From: an uncultured Acidobacteriota bacterium
GTDB taxonomy: Bacteria; Acidobacteriota; Terriglobia; Bryobacterales; Bryobacteraceae
Reading direction: 5' to 3'
Assembly (NCBI GenBank): GCA_902826685.1
Contig: CADEFT010000001.1
Location: 411,777 to 475,776 of the forward strand
DNA: 64,000 bases
Part shown: piece after piece, positions 29,601 through 38,149 of the stretch
Layout of the letters: every line of letters begins with the position of its first letter
Numbering within the stretch: position 1 is the stretch's first letter
Notes under the pieces: generated by a model
Databases searched by the model: none
What the model was told of the DNA's origin: nothing
The model's input: only the letters and a program-made list of their open reading frames with translations
Made by a program: the position numbers and the translations under genes

Positions 29601-30128
29601 TGGGACGTTCCGCTCGGCAAAGGCAAGGCATTCCTCAGCAACGGCGGCGCGCTTGCGCGCATTGTGGGCGACTGGCAGTTTTCGGGTATCACCGTTGTCC
29701 AGGCGGGCCGGCCGATTCTCATCAGCGCGCCCGACAACACGGGTCTCTACGAATTCGCCTATACCAACGGACGGGCGGACCGGTTGAAGAGCGCCGTCAT
29801 CGACAGTCCCACCAAGACCCGTTGGTTCGATACGTCGGCCTTCCGCGCGGCGGCGCCGTTCACCGTTCCCACCGACAGCCTGAGCCAGCCCGACCTGCGC
29901 ACCCCATGGCGCCAGGCCGTAAACTGGTCGGTGATCAAGAACATTCCCATCACCGTGAAAGACCGCAATATCAACGTGCAATTCCGCACGGAAATGTTCA
30001 ACGTCTTCAACACGCCGCAGTTTGACGTGCGCGGCGGCTCCACCGACCTGGCTAACGCGCAGTTCGGACAGATCACCGAAGGCGGCGGCGAGCGCAACAT
30101 TCAGTTCGGTCTGCGTATCGTATTCTAA
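26676..30128 (+). CDS. Oar-like TonB-dependent receptor with carboxypeptidase-regulatory-like domain
   Basis: 1150 residues from the ATG at 26676. Signal peptide (M-K-I-T-F-R-F-L-L-L-S-F-S-A-I-C-G-L-F-A), CarboxypepD_reg domain (about 23-110; G-T-V-T-D-T-S-G-A-I-V-T-D-A), plug region (about 125-260; L-P-L-L-G-R-N-P-M-Q-L and S-A-E-Y-G-R-A-A-G-G-V-I-N-V). The barrel runs to the terminal motif R-N-I-Q-F-G-L-R-I-V-F. The same end motif, with small changes, is found in the receptors at 42069-45500 and 57206-60679, showing that these three are a paralogous group. It follows the glycosidase-like and kelch genes by 61 bases; whether they share a transcript is unclear. Confidence 0.92.
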   Translation: MKITFRFLLLSFSAICGLFAQGERGTITGTVTDTSGAIVTDASVVLRNTGTNVQTRTQSNTAGIYVFPALNPGVYEVNCEKQGFRARKVTGINLSIGLTATIDMQLEVGAVTESVNVSAAAVLLEAQTSSLGKTVETRRVVELPLLGRNPMQLAALAPGVIPSRGQVGVGGDAIGQAANSRISGGLAQQNAILMDGGDSRGFTSGGQAYSFPIESVAEFKVDTSTYSAEYGRAAGGVINVASRSGTNDYHGAIYEFLRSQKLNANSWSNNRNRVPKLPFQFNQFGAAFGGRIKRDRTFFWSNYESVRQGSPNNFLATVPLPQWRNGDFNNSFDRDGRQIQIYDYLTTRRNADGTTTREQFPGNAIPRSRIHAISQNFLKFWPEANRPGEGAAQVNNYFLSGKNVNNVHSWFNRIDHQISEKHRMFGRFAGSQNESFPLGLVDPAFPAARVGTNPTRNAGISLTSTWRDNLLGEFRVSYTRLQNNFTPVSEGFDLASVGFPTSLANAVTYKQIPQIQVQQYASGSGLAVATFGSTEVSSLGGTSRDLLPQDTWHTQYHITWVKTRHKIKAGVDLQRMKMGAFNSRNSGGQFNFDRVYTQGPNPAVTALNSGNGFASFLLGVPISGSLDTTPYMALAQRYNAAYIQDDFRVNSRLTLNLGFRYEYTSPYAEKFGQIGYFDTKATDPMTGLPGLFVWTKPGEYHNDPNYRTVGPRVGLALQLTSKTVMRAAGGIMNAANNGLNAAASDFGSGLFVNNSLSLGPTNEVQFTPPVGGSWSNPFAAGLVFPVKGQTAFQGQNVRVAFRDSKLAYVSMWSYSLQHQLNSNAMVEVGYAGSKTTHLFWNRFDNANDPLLLSQWGNRVLDAVSNPFFGRIQGGLGALSTVQRRQLLRPFPQYQQILAVRRPYADASYNSMIARFEKAYSRGLLLSVSYTLSKLIASTAESNTWLIGPSNALYNPKYNRHVEGNDTPHRLVFSHVWDVPLGKGKAFLSNGGALARIVGDWQFSGITVVQAGRPILISAPDNTGLYEFAYTNGRADRLKSAVIDSPTKTRWFDTSAFRAAAPFTVPTDSLSQPDLRTPWRQAVNWSVIKNIPITVKDRNINVQFRTEMFNVFNTPQFDVRGGSTDLANAQFGQITEGGGERNIQFGLRIVF

Positions 30129-30131
30129 CGG

Positions 30132-30150
30132 CGGGCGGGGTGCGCGCCCG
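30132..30150 (+). terminator. GC hairpin after the Oar-like receptor
   Basis: CGGGCG (30132-30137) and CGCCCG (30145-30150) form a 6-bp stem with a 7-base loop right after the receptor stop and 17 bases before the arginase start. No T run follows, so it is a weak terminator at best. Confidence 0.3.
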
Positions 30151-30167
30151 TGGCACACTGTTAGAGC

Positions 30168-31082
30168 ATGCGCACACAGTCCATTGCGGTCATCGGCGCC
30201 CCGCTCGATCTGGGCGCCGGCCGCCGCGGCGTGGACATGGGGCCATCGGCCATTCGCGTGGCGTCGCTCAATGCGCGTCTGGAATCGCTGGGTTACGGTG
30301 TGGCCGATCTCGGAAACGTGGAGGTTGCCCAGGCCGAAAGCCAGCCTTCCGGGCCCCGCTCGGCACGCTATCTGCCTCAGATCGCCCAAACCTGCCGGCG
30401 GTTGGCGCGGATGGTGGAAAAGGCATTAAGCGAAGACCGCATGCCGCTGGTTTTGGGCGGCGATCATTCGCTGGCCGCGGGCAGCGTCAGCGGCACTTCC
30501 CACTACTTTCGCAAGCGCAAGCAGCGCATCGGCCTGATCTGGGTGGACGCTCACGCCGACATCAATACGCCCGAAACATCGCCTTCCGGAAATGTTCACG
30601 GCATGCCGCTGGCCTGTTTGATCGGAATGGGGCCGGAGGAATTGTCGAACATCTACAGTTACTCCCCGAAGGTGGATCCGCGGAATGTTGCGCTGGTAGG
30701 TATTCGCGACGTCGATCAACTCGAGAAACCGCACGTCAAGCGCTCCGGCGTGCGCGCCTTTACGATGCGCGAGATCGATGAACGCGGCTTGAAGCAGGTG
30801 GTGCGCGAAGCGATCGACATCGCCAGCGCGGGCACGGCGGGCTTTCATCTGTCGCTCGACATGGATGCCGTCGATCCGCAGTTCGCCCCCGGCGTGGGCA
30901 CGCCCGTGCGCGGCGGATTCACCTACCGCGAGGCGCACCTGGCGATGGAGCTGATCAACGATTCGGCGAAAATGGTGGCCATGGACGTCGTGGAGGTCAA
31001 CCCCGTTATCGACGAAGTGAATCGCACCGCGGAACTGGCCGTCGAACTGGCGCTTTCGGCCATGGGAAAGAGGATTCTTTGA
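30168..31082 (+). CDS. rocF: Arginase (ureohydrolase)
   Basis: 304 residues. It hydrolyses L-arginine to ornithine and urea with a binuclear manganese centre in the cytoplasm. All ligands are visible: H100 in G-G-D-H-S, D127/H129/D131 in D-A-H-A-D-I-N, and D231/D233 in L-D-M-D-A-V-D-P. The N-terminus (I-A-V-I-G-A-P-L-D-L-G-A-G-R-R-G-V-D-M-G-P) and the length match bacterial RocF rather than agmatinase. The D-Ala-D-Ala ligase begins at a TTG overlapping the arginase stop, so the two are translationally linked. Confidence 0.92.
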   Translation: MRTQSIAVIGAPLDLGAGRRGVDMGPSAIRVASLNARLESLGYGVADLGNVEVAQAESQPSGPRSARYLPQIAQTCRRLARMVEKALSEDRMPLVLGGDHSLAAGSVSGTSHYFRKRKQRIGLIWVDAHADINTPETSPSGNVHGMPLACLIGMGPEELSNIYSYSPKVDPRNVALVGIRDVDQLEKPHVKRSGVRAFTMREIDERGLKQVVREAIDIASAGTAGFHLSLDMDAVDPQFAPGVGTPVRGGFTYREAHLAMELINDSAKMVAMDVVEVNPVIDEVNRTAELAVELALSAMGKRIL

Positions 31083-32056
31083 AGCTACGCGTGGCCGTGT
31101 TGTACGGAGGCCGCAGCGGCGAGCATGAGGTCTCGCTGCGCTCGGCCCAATCGGTGATTGAGGCGCTCGACCCGGGGCGATACCAGGTTCTGCACTATAA
31201 GATTTCGAAGGAAGGGAAATGGTCGCCGCGGCCCATCGTGCCGGAGCCGCGCGGCAACGATCATATCGACGTGGTGTTCCCGGTCCTGCATGGCACCTTC
31301 GGCGAAGACGGCACCGTGCAGGGTTTGCTCGAATTGGCTGGCCTGCCCTACGTGGGTCCCGGCGTCTTCTCTTCCGCGGCCTGCATGGATAAGGAAGTGA
31401 TGAAGCGCCTGTGCCTGGAGCGCGGTCTGCCGGTGGTGGAATACGTCGCGCTGAACGGTCCGCATGCGGACGCCGCCGCGGCCTGCCGGCATCTGGGCTA
31501 TCCGATGTTTGTGAAGCCCGCCAATCTTGGTTCTTCGGTCGGCATCAGCAAAGCCGCCGATCACAAACAACTGGAGGAGGCCATTGCCACGGCGGCGCAG
31601 TTCGACCGCAAGATCATCGTGGAGCGCGCCATCGCCGGCCGCGAGTTTGAATGCGCCGTGCTCGGCAACGGCGATCCGCAAACGTCGGTGCCTTGCGAAG
31701 TCATTCCTTCCAAGGAGTTTTACGACTACGAAGACAAGTACATTCTGGACAAGGCGCGGTGCATCGTGCCGGCGCCGCTTGATGAGCAGAAGACCGCCGA
31801 GATGCGCCGCATTGCCCGCGACGCGTACCTGGCGATGGGTTGTGAAGGCATGGCTCGCGTCGATTTCCTGATGGAAGGCGCCAGCGGGAAGTTGATGATC
31901 AACGAGATCAACACCATTCCCGGATTCACCTCCATCAGCATGTATCCCAAGATGTGGGAACATGCCGGACTGCCCCTGCCGAAACTGGTGGACCGTTTGA
32001 TCGAACTCGCCCTGGAGCGCCACAAGTCCCGCCAGGCGCTGCGCTACACCATCTAA
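31079..32056 (+). CDS. ddl: D-alanine--D-alanine ligase
   Basis: 325 residues, ATP-grasp enzyme that joins two D-alanines for peptidoglycan. The start is TTG at 31079 overlapping the arginase stop, with AAGAGG five bases ahead. Signatures: V-L-Y-G-G-R-S-G-E-H-E-V-S-L at the N-terminus, H-G-T-F-G-E-D-G-T-V-Q-G-L-L-E, K-P-A-N-L-G-S-S-V-G and the metal and substrate loop E-I-N-T-I-P-G-F-T near the end. The length is slightly below the 340-360 residue vancomycin-type ligases and fits DdlA/DdlB types. The C-terminal processing protease starts one base after its stop. Confidence 0.95.
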   Translation: MKLRVAVLYGGRSGEHEVSLRSAQSVIEALDPGRYQVLHYKISKEGKWSPRPIVPEPRGNDHIDVVFPVLHGTFGEDGTVQGLLELAGLPYVGPGVFSSAACMDKEVMKRLCLERGLPVVEYVALNGPHADAAAACRHLGYPMFVKPANLGSSVGISKAADHKQLEEAIATAAQFDRKIIVERAIAGREFECAVLGNGDPQTSVPCEVIPSKEFYDYEDKYILDKARCIVPAPLDEQKTAEMRRIARDAYLAMGCEGMARVDFLMEGASGKLMINEINTIPGFTSISMYPKMWEHAGLPLPKLVDRLIELALERHKSRQALRYTI

Positions 32057-32057
32057 A

Positions 32058-33515
32058 ATGTCCACGCTGCTGCCGGCATTGCTGCTCTGGTTCGCTCCCG
32101 TCGAGCCCGGCGAAATGGAAACGCTGGTCAAGCGGCTGATCGGCGTGTTCACGGCGGCGGAGGCGGAAGCGGCCGATCCGGTTTCCGCCGAGCAGGCGCT
32201 GTTGCAAGGGGCGATTCCGGGCATGCTGCGGCGGCTCGATCCGCACACCATTTTCTTCGACGCCAGCCAGTTCGAGCAGTTGAAGGAACTCGAAAAGAGC
32301 ACCCGCAAGGGCTTCGGAAGCGTGGTGAGCGTGCTGCCCGGGCGCGTCATCTTTCTGCAGACGCTGCCGGGAACGCCTTCGGCGCGGTCGGGCATTTCGG
32401 GTGGCGATGAGATCGTCGCCATCAACAACATCCCGCTGGCGCGGCTCGACATGGAGCAGATCATCGGGCTGTTGCAGCAATCGCGGCAGCAGCAGGCGCG
32501 GCTCGACGTGCGGCGCCCGGGCAACGCCAGGCTGTTGACGTTCCTGTTGACGCCGGAAGACGTTCAGTCGCCGGCGGTAGACCGCGCATTTCTCATCAAA
32601 CCCGGTACGGGCTATCTTCGCATCGCGAACTTCGAAACCGAAACCGGCGCGCAGATGCAGAAGGCGATCGAGTCGATGGGTGGGGACAAACTGGAAGCCC
32701 TGGTGATCGACTTGAGAAACAATCCCGGCGGCGTGCTTTCGGCGGCGTTGGATGTTTGTTCGCTGATTCTGAAGCCGGGCACGAAGATCCTAACGGTGCG
32801 CGGCCGGTCGAAGGAGACCGAAGAAGTGCGCGTGGCCGATACGGCCAAGCCTTATTCGTTCCGCGTGTCCGTTCTGCTGAATGCGAAATCGGCGAGCGCG
32901 GCCGAGATCGTGGCCGGCGCGGTGCAGGATCACGACCGCGGGCCGGTGCTGGGCGAGCCGAGTTTCGGCAAAGGTTTGGTGCAGTCCGTGTATCCGCTTT
33001 CGTCCGGTACTGGTATCGCGCTGACCACGGCTTACTACTACACCCCGAGCGGCCGATCCATTCAGAAGCCGCTTGAAGGCGCGCAGATCGACGGCAAGGC
33101 CGGCGACGCGCAGACGCGGGAGTACCGCACGGACAAAGGCCGGCTGGTGCGCGGCGGCGGCGGCATTCAGCCCGATGAAATCGTTCTGCCGGAAGCCACC
33201 ACGCGTTTCCGCGCCGTGATGGATGCCACCGGAATTCTCACGCTTTACGCCACGCAATATCTTCAGAAGAACAAAGTGGACGAGCGGTTTGAGGTGACGA
33301 ATTCGCTGCTTGACGATCTGCAGGTGTATCTTTCGCAGACCAAGATCCGGCCGGGCCTGGCGGAATGGTCGACGGAACGGGATTGGATCTCATTCCGGCT
33401 GAAACAGGAGATTTTCAACCAGGCGCTGGGCGTGGCCAGGGGCGATGAAGTCGAGATGCGCCGCGATCCGGTGGTGGTGCGGGCGCTGGAGTCCATGAGC
33501 GGTTCCGGAAATTAG
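32058..33515 (+). CDS. S41-family C-terminal processing peptidase
   Basis: 485 residues with a short N-terminal hydrophobic leader (M-S-T-L-L-P-A-L-L-L-W-F-A-P). A PDZ domain (about 90-170; I-S-G-G-D-E-I-V-A-I-N-N) precedes the S41 catalytic domain. The predicted catalytic Ser280 in K-S-A-S-A-A-E-I and Lys305 in G-E-P-S-F-G-K-G are 25 residues apart, as in Tsp/CtpA. Such proteases trim periplasmic substrates, often those linked to peptidoglycan enzymes, which matches the adjacent ddl gene. The stop codon is shared by overlap with the convergent tannase-family gene. Confidence 0.9.
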   Translation: MSTLLPALLLWFAPVEPGEMETLVKRLIGVFTAAEAEAADPVSAEQALLQGAIPGMLRRLDPHTIFFDASQFEQLKELEKSTRKGFGSVVSVLPGRVIFLQTLPGTPSARSGISGGDEIVAINNIPLARLDMEQIIGLLQQSRQQQARLDVRRPGNARLLTFLLTPEDVQSPAVDRAFLIKPGTGYLRIANFETETGAQMQKAIESMGGDKLEALVIDLRNNPGGVLSAALDVCSLILKPGTKILTVRGRSKETEEVRVADTAKPYSFRVSVLLNAKSASAAEIVAGAVQDHDRGPVLGEPSFGKGLVQSVYPLSSGTGIALTTAYYYTPSGRSIQKPLEGAQIDGKAGDAQTREYRTDKGRLVRGGGGIQPDEIVLPEATTRFRAVMDATGILTLYATQYLQKNKVDERFEVTNSLLDDLQVYLSQTKIRPGLAEWSTERDWISFRLKQEIFNQALGVARGDEVEMRRDPVVVRALESMSGSGN

Positions 33516-35047
33516 TTCACGCAGCGGAAGCTGCTCTCCTCATCCTTACTCCCACTGCCCGTGTAACGTGCCACCTGCGGGTGCGGGCACAACGGACGCG
33601 TGCGGACCACACGCCCCTGGTCGATCTGCTGGGCGACGATGCGTTCCGGCGCTTTGCCCTTTTCCACCCACGGCACGATCTGCTTCAGCGGATCGAAACA
33701 CGCCGGGCCCACGCCGCCCGAACAATGGAACACGCCGGGCATCATGAAGAGGCGGAAGAAGCCGCCGGTGTCCGCTCCCATCTTCGCTTGCGCCTTTTCG
33801 TAATACTCCACGCCCATGCGCGGGTTGAGCGCCGGATCGGCCCAACCGAAATACATCAGGATCTTGCCGCCGCGGTCGCGAAAACGGGTGAGGTCCGGGT
33901 TGGTCGCGTTCATCAGACGGCCCACCGCGTCGAAGGCGGCCGAATCCCGCTCCAGGTTGAACTTCAAGATATCGGCGTCGGGATCGTGGCGGCCCTTGAG
34001 CATGTACTTGAGGGCGCTCTCTGCATACATCGGCCCTTGCGCCAGGCCGTCATCCTTGAGGATCCAGCCATCCCAACCGCTGCGTCCGTTGGGCCCCAAT
34101 ACCTCCGCGCCCTTGGGAAAACCGAAGGCCGCGCGGTTGCCGTTTACCATGACGTCGTTATAGATGGCTTCGATGGTGCGCACCTGGCCGGCGGTGAAAC
34201 ATTGCGCGGTTTCCTCACCGGAGCAGACGGGCAGATCCCGTGAAGGATTGAAGTCGCAGCGGCCCGGTTCGGTCAGCAGGCCGTCCTTCAGGCCGTCCTT
34301 GTCGTCGCAGCGGGCATAGACGCGCTCGGCGAGCAGGGCGAGTTTGGCGGTCCGGACGGGTGCCTTGGCCTGCGCCTGCCAGGTGGCAATGGAGCGCATC
34401 CGTCCCGCGACGTTGTCGAGCGCGGGCGCGCCCACGATGATGCCATCGAAATCGGCCGGATAGCGCTGGGCCAGAATCAATCCCTGGCGGCCTCCGGTGG
34501 AACAGCCGTTGTAATAAGACCGTTCCGGCCGCGCGCCGTAGTAAGCTTCGGCGACGCGCTTGGCCGTTTCCGCCGTGACGTGCAGGGAGCGGAACGAGTA
34601 ATCGGCCATCTTTTGCGGATTCACGGTAAAGGTGGCCAGCGGCTCTTTCTCCGCGTCGTGCCCGGTGTTGGTTTGCGTCACCACGAAGCCAGAAGTTACG
34701 GCCGCATCGCGATGCGCCACGCGGTTGGGCGCGTCGAGTTTCTCACCCGCATAGCCTCCGTTGCCGAACATATAAAGCCGGCGATTCCAGGACACGGGCA
34801 GCGCCACCTCGATTCGAATTTCAGGCTGCACCAGCAGCAGCACGCGGCAGAAGGCCTGGCGCTCGCCCGCCGCGGGCAGATCCTCGACCGTCAGAACCGA
34901 GTATTCGTATCCGGTGAGGCTATGCAGATCGGCGCAGGCCGATCGGGGCTTCGATGCCGCTTCGCCCGCCTCCGGCCGCCATTCGCGAATATGGGGAGCG
35001 TTCTGGGCAAGCGCTACGGTTGCGAGCAGGAACACAAGGTGTCGCAT
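33512..35047 (-). CDS. Tannase/feruloyl-esterase-family alpha/beta hydrolase
   Basis: 511 residues with a signal peptide (M-R-H-L-V-F-L-L-A-T-V-A-L-A). The nucleophile Ser183 lies in G-C-S-T-G-G-R-Q-G, and a His near the C-terminus in G-V-F-H-C-S-G-G completes the triad together with an Asp in the Y-F-G-W-A-D-P region. A disulfide-like C-S pair around the nucleophile is typical of the family. It hydrolyses ester bonds of gallate, ferulate or mono-hydroxyethyl-terephthalate type compounds in the periplasm or outside the cell; the exact substrate is unknown. It converges with the S41 gene, sharing 4 bases at the stops, and diverges from the Cys-rich gene upstream. Confidence 0.88.
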   Translation of the reverse strand: MRHLVFLLATVALAQNAPHIREWRPEAGEAASKPRSACADLHSLTGYEYSVLTVEDLPAAGERQAFCRVLLLVQPEIRIEVALPVSWNRRLYMFGNGGYAGEKLDAPNRVAHRDAAVTSGFVVTQTNTGHDAEKEPLATFTVNPQKMADYSFRSLHVTAETAKRVAEAYYGARPERSYYNGCSTGGRQGLILAQRYPADFDGIIVGAPALDNVAGRMRSIATWQAQAKAPVRTAKLALLAERVYARCDDKDGLKDGLLTEPGRCDFNPSRDLPVCSGEETAQCFTAGQVRTIEAIYNDVMVNGNRAAFGFPKGAEVLGPNGRSGWDGWILKDDGLAQGPMYAESALKYMLKGRHDPDADILKFNLERDSAAFDAVGRLMNATNPDLTRFRDRGGKILMYFGWADPALNPRMGVEYYEKAQAKMGADTGGFFRLFMMPGVFHCSGGVGPACFDPLKQIVPWVEKGKAPERIVAQQIDQGRVVRTRPLCPHPQVARYTGSGSKDEESSFRCVN

Positions 35048-35085
35048 GGGAAGATGCTAACACCGCCGCGCTATGCTGAAGAAGC

Positions 35086-35391
35086 ATGGCCGGGATTCGC
35101 CTCAAGGTTCTGCTTTTTGCCGCGGCGCTGCTGATCTATACGCAGTGCCTGTCGGCCTGCACGTTCGCTCCCTGTCAGGCGCAGAAGAGCTGCCATCAAA
35201 CGGAAACGAAGCCGTGCTCGCATGAGTCGCTGGCGAGTCCGGGTAAGGTGTGGACGGGGGACGAATCGCCTGTGGCGATAAGCGCGCCTCCGCCGGTCCC
35301 AACGCCAGAGCCTGTCGCCGCCGAGCCGCCTCCCACGCCCACGTTGCAGACGAGTCCACCGTTGCCTCGCGTTGCCGTCTTGCGTCTCTGA
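35086..35391 (+). CDS. Small secreted Cys-rich, Pro-rich protein near the copper oxidase
   Basis: 101 residues. Signal-like N-terminus (M-A-G-I-R-L-K-V-L-L-F-A-A-A-L-L-I-Y) followed by a cysteine-rich stretch (C-T-F-A-P-C-Q-A-Q-K-S-C-H, then K-P-C-S-H) and a Pro-rich tail. Cys/His spacing suggests metal binding, fitting the oxidase gene 56 bases downstream. No family is recognised, and a small lipoprotein with lipobox-like S-A-C is an alternative. Confidence 0.55.
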   Translation: MAGIRLKVLLFAAALLIYTQCLSACTFAPCQAQKSCHQTETKPCSHESLASPGKVWTGDESPVAISAPPPVPTPEPVAAEPPPTPTLQTSPPLPRVAVLRL

Positions 35392-35447
35392 TCCCGCTTC
35401 GCCCGCCCAAGCTATATCCGGAAATTTTCGATGGAAGGAGCGCTCTC

Positions 35448-36878
35448 ATGAGCCAACGCAGGACTTTCTTTCGCCGGCTGGCCCAAGCCGGCGCCGCATT
35501 CTGGGCGGGCGCCGAAGCCGCCCCGGCGCAACACCACACAGGCCACAACGTTGCCTTTGAAACGCCGGATCTGCCCAAGCTGCCGCACAAGATGGTGGAT
35601 GGATGGAAGGAGTTCCATCTCATCGCCGAGGTGGTGGAGACCGAGTTTCTGCCCGGCCGCAAGGTACACGCCTGGGGTTATAACGGCAGCGTCCCCGGTC
35701 CCACCATCGAGGTGAACCAGGGCGATAAGGTGCGCGTGATTTTCGAGAACAAGCTGCCCGAGATGACGGCCGTGCATTGGCATGGGTTCGAAGTCCCGAT
35801 GGAGATGGACGGCAGCGTCGGCCTGGGGCAGGACCCGGTGGAACCGGGCAGCAAGTTCGTCTATGAATTCACGCTCAACCAGACCGGCACGTTCTTCTAT
35901 CATTCGCATTTCGCCATGCAGGAAATGATGGGCATGATCGGCTTCGTCATCATGCATCCGAAACAGACGTTCGCACCGGCCGTGGACCGGGACTTCGGCC
36001 TCATTCTGCAGGAGTGGGCGCTGCTGCCGAACAACACCGTGCCCAACACGCTGTCGATGGAATTCAACTGGCTCACTCTGAATGGCAAGGCGGGACCCGA
36101 TACAACGCCGATGATCGTGAAACAGGGCGAGCGTGTGCGCATCCGGCTGGTCAACCTCGGTATGGACCACCATCCCATTCACCTGCACGGCAATCAATTC
36201 GTGGTGACCGCAACCGAAGGCGGCCGCGTGCCGCAAGCAGCCTGGTGCCCGCAGAACACGGTGCTGGTGGGCGTGGCGCAGGCGCGGGACATTGAGTTCG
36301 AAGCCAAGTACACCGGCGACTGGATGCTGCATTGCCACCTGCCGCACCACATGATGAACCAGATGGTGTCGATGGTGGGGCCGATGGCGCACTCGGGCCA
36401 CGCGGCGCAGACGGGCGCGGGCATGCCGGAAGGCATGGGGATGATCCGGCAGGGCGGTGCGCTGTCTCCCGAACTCGGGCCGTCGCTCGGCCGTGGCCTG
36501 GGATTGGCGGCCGATGCCGACCGGTCGACGTCGAACGCGGTGGGCGGGGCCTATAGCTGCGTGCATCATCCCGATGTGCGCATGAGCGAGCCAGGTAAAT
36601 GTCCGCGGTGCGGCATGGCGCTGGTGAAACATGGCGAGCACAAACCGGCGCCTGGATTTCCGCAGGATATGTGGATGGTGGACGACGACCCCTACAACTG
36701 GAAGCCCGAAAATCACGGCCTGAGAAAAGGTTGGAGCGGAGCCATGATGGGCATGATGACGCTGGTGCGCGTGGTCAAGCCGGAGCTGTATGACCAGATC
36801 ATGGCGTTGAAGGCGAAGCAGCCGAAGCGTCCGGCCACCGCGCCCGCGCATGAGCACAAGCACGGAGGCCAGGCATGA
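35448..36878 (+). CDS. Multicopper oxidase with C-terminal heavy-metal-binding domain
   Basis: 476 residues from the ATG at 35448, with AAGGAG seven bases upstream and a twin-arginine-like leader (S-Q-R-R-T-F-F-R-R-L). The copper sites are complete: H110-W-H112-G, H152-S-H154, H242-P-I-H245-L-H247 and H295-C296-H297 with H301 and axial M306 for type 1 copper. After the oxidase core, residues about 369-395 form a heavy-metal-binding (HMBD) motif, Y-S-C-V-H-H-P-D-V-R with a later C-P-R-C-G-M, usually found in copper ATPases or CusB. The tail is Met and His-rich. It probably oxidises Cu(I) or phenolics in the periplasm. The ATGA overlap with the TolC-like gene suggests a metal-efflux operon. Confidence 0.9.
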   Translation: MSQRRTFFRRLAQAGAAFWAGAEAAPAQHHTGHNVAFETPDLPKLPHKMVDGWKEFHLIAEVVETEFLPGRKVHAWGYNGSVPGPTIEVNQGDKVRVIFENKLPEMTAVHWHGFEVPMEMDGSVGLGQDPVEPGSKFVYEFTLNQTGTFFYHSHFAMQEMMGMIGFVIMHPKQTFAPAVDRDFGLILQEWALLPNNTVPNTLSMEFNWLTLNGKAGPDTTPMIVKQGERVRIRLVNLGMDHHPIHLHGNQFVVTATEGGRVPQAAWCPQNTVLVGVAQARDIEFEAKYTGDWMLHCHLPHHMMNQMVSMVGPMAHSGHAAQTGAGMPEGMGMIRQGGALSPELGPSLGRGLGLAADADRSTSNAVGGAYSCVHHPDVRMSEPGKCPRCGMALVKHGEHKPAPGFPQDMWMVDDDPYNWKPENHGLRKGWSGAMMGMMTLVRVVKPELYDQIMALKAKQPKRPATAPAHEHKHGGQA

Positions 36879-38091
36879 CGGTGGCGCTGCTGCTTGTTTG
36901 GTCGCTTTCAGCGCAGGAGAAGATGACGCTAAGCCAGTTCGAAACGATGGCGCTTGAAAGGCACCCGGCGATGGCGCAAGCGTCCGCGTCGATCCGCGCG
37001 GCCGAGGGCGCGCGGCGGCAGGCGGGACTCTATCCGAATCCGAACGCGGGCTACTCGGCGTCGGAGGTGAATCCGGGGCCGATCATCAGCGGGGGAGAGC
37101 ACGGTGGGTTCGTTTCGCAGCGGATCGTGACGGGGGGAAAGCTGGGTATCGCACGGCGGATTGCCGATCAGGACATCGCGCTCGCCAAGGCCGCGTCCCA
37201 CGCCGAACGTCTGCGTCTATTGAACTCGGTACGCGGACTTTTCTATCAGGCGCTGGGGGAGCAGAGACTGCTGGAAGTGCGCGGTGAACTGGCGGGCCTG
37301 GCCAAGAGCGCCGTGCAGACCACCCATCAATTGGCGAACGTCGGCCAGGCCGACCGGCCGGACGTGCTGGCGATCGAGATCGAATCGGAGCGGCTGGAAC
37401 TCGGTCTGGTGACCGCGCGCAATGCGCTGGATCGCACGTGGCGGCGATTGGCGGCGGCGGCGGGCAATCCGGAGCTGGCGCGGCAGCCGCTGGAAGGCGA
37501 CCTGGAACAGCTTCCGGCACTTGAGTTTGAACAGGCGCTGGCGCGGGTATTTGAAGAAAGCCCGGATGTGGAAACGGCGAAGGCCGGCGCGGCGCGATCC
37601 GAACTGGCGGTGAAGCAGGCGCGGGCGGCGGTGATTCCGGACGTGGTGGCGCGCGCGGGCGCTCACTACAATCGCGAACGGCTGGAGCTATTCCAGCGGC
37701 GCGTGGGATGCAGGGCTCGGCGGAGGTGGGTGTCGATCTGCCGATCTTCAATCGCAATCAGGGCGCGATCGCCGCGGCGCGCGCCGATGCCGAGCGTGCC
37801 GGATTGGCTCTTCAGCGCACACGGCTGCATCTGCGCGCGCGGTTGGCCGAGGCCTTCCGCGACTATCAGGATTCGCGCGCGGCGGCGGAGCGTTACCGCA
37901 AGGAAATGATTCCGCGCGCCGAGCAAGCCTATCAGATGTATCTCACCGGCTTTCGCCGCATGGCGGCCGCCTATCCCCAGGTCATCATCGCGCAACGCAA
38001 CTTGTTCGAGCTGCAGCAAGACTATGTGAGATCGTTGATTCTCGCCTGGCAGCGCGTGGTGGACGTGGAAGGAATGCTGGTGGAGCCGTAG
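36875..38091 (+). pseudogene. TolC/CusC-like outer-membrane efflux protein, interrupted by a one-base frameshift
   Basis: The first frame runs from the ATG at 36875 and has an OEP-type N-terminus (signal M-T-V-A-L-L-L-V-W-S-L-S-A, then L-S-Q-F-E-T-M-A-L-E-R-H-P). Near 37700 the homology jumps to the next frame, continuing as M-Q-G-S-A-E-V-G-V-D-L-P-I-F-N-R-N-Q-G and ending at 38091. Restoring one base near 37705 would join both halves into a protein of about 405 residues, the usual size for a TolC-family channel. The shifted frame continues with low-complexity Arg-rich sequence to 37909, typical of out-of-frame GC-rich DNA. It is either a recent inactivation or a sequencing error. It overlaps the oxidase stop by ATGA. 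Confidence 0.8.
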
Positions 38092-38149
38092 CGCGCGGCG
38101 AAACGGGCTTCGGCGTGCGATCACTATCCGGTTGAAAGGAGTGAGGGCC

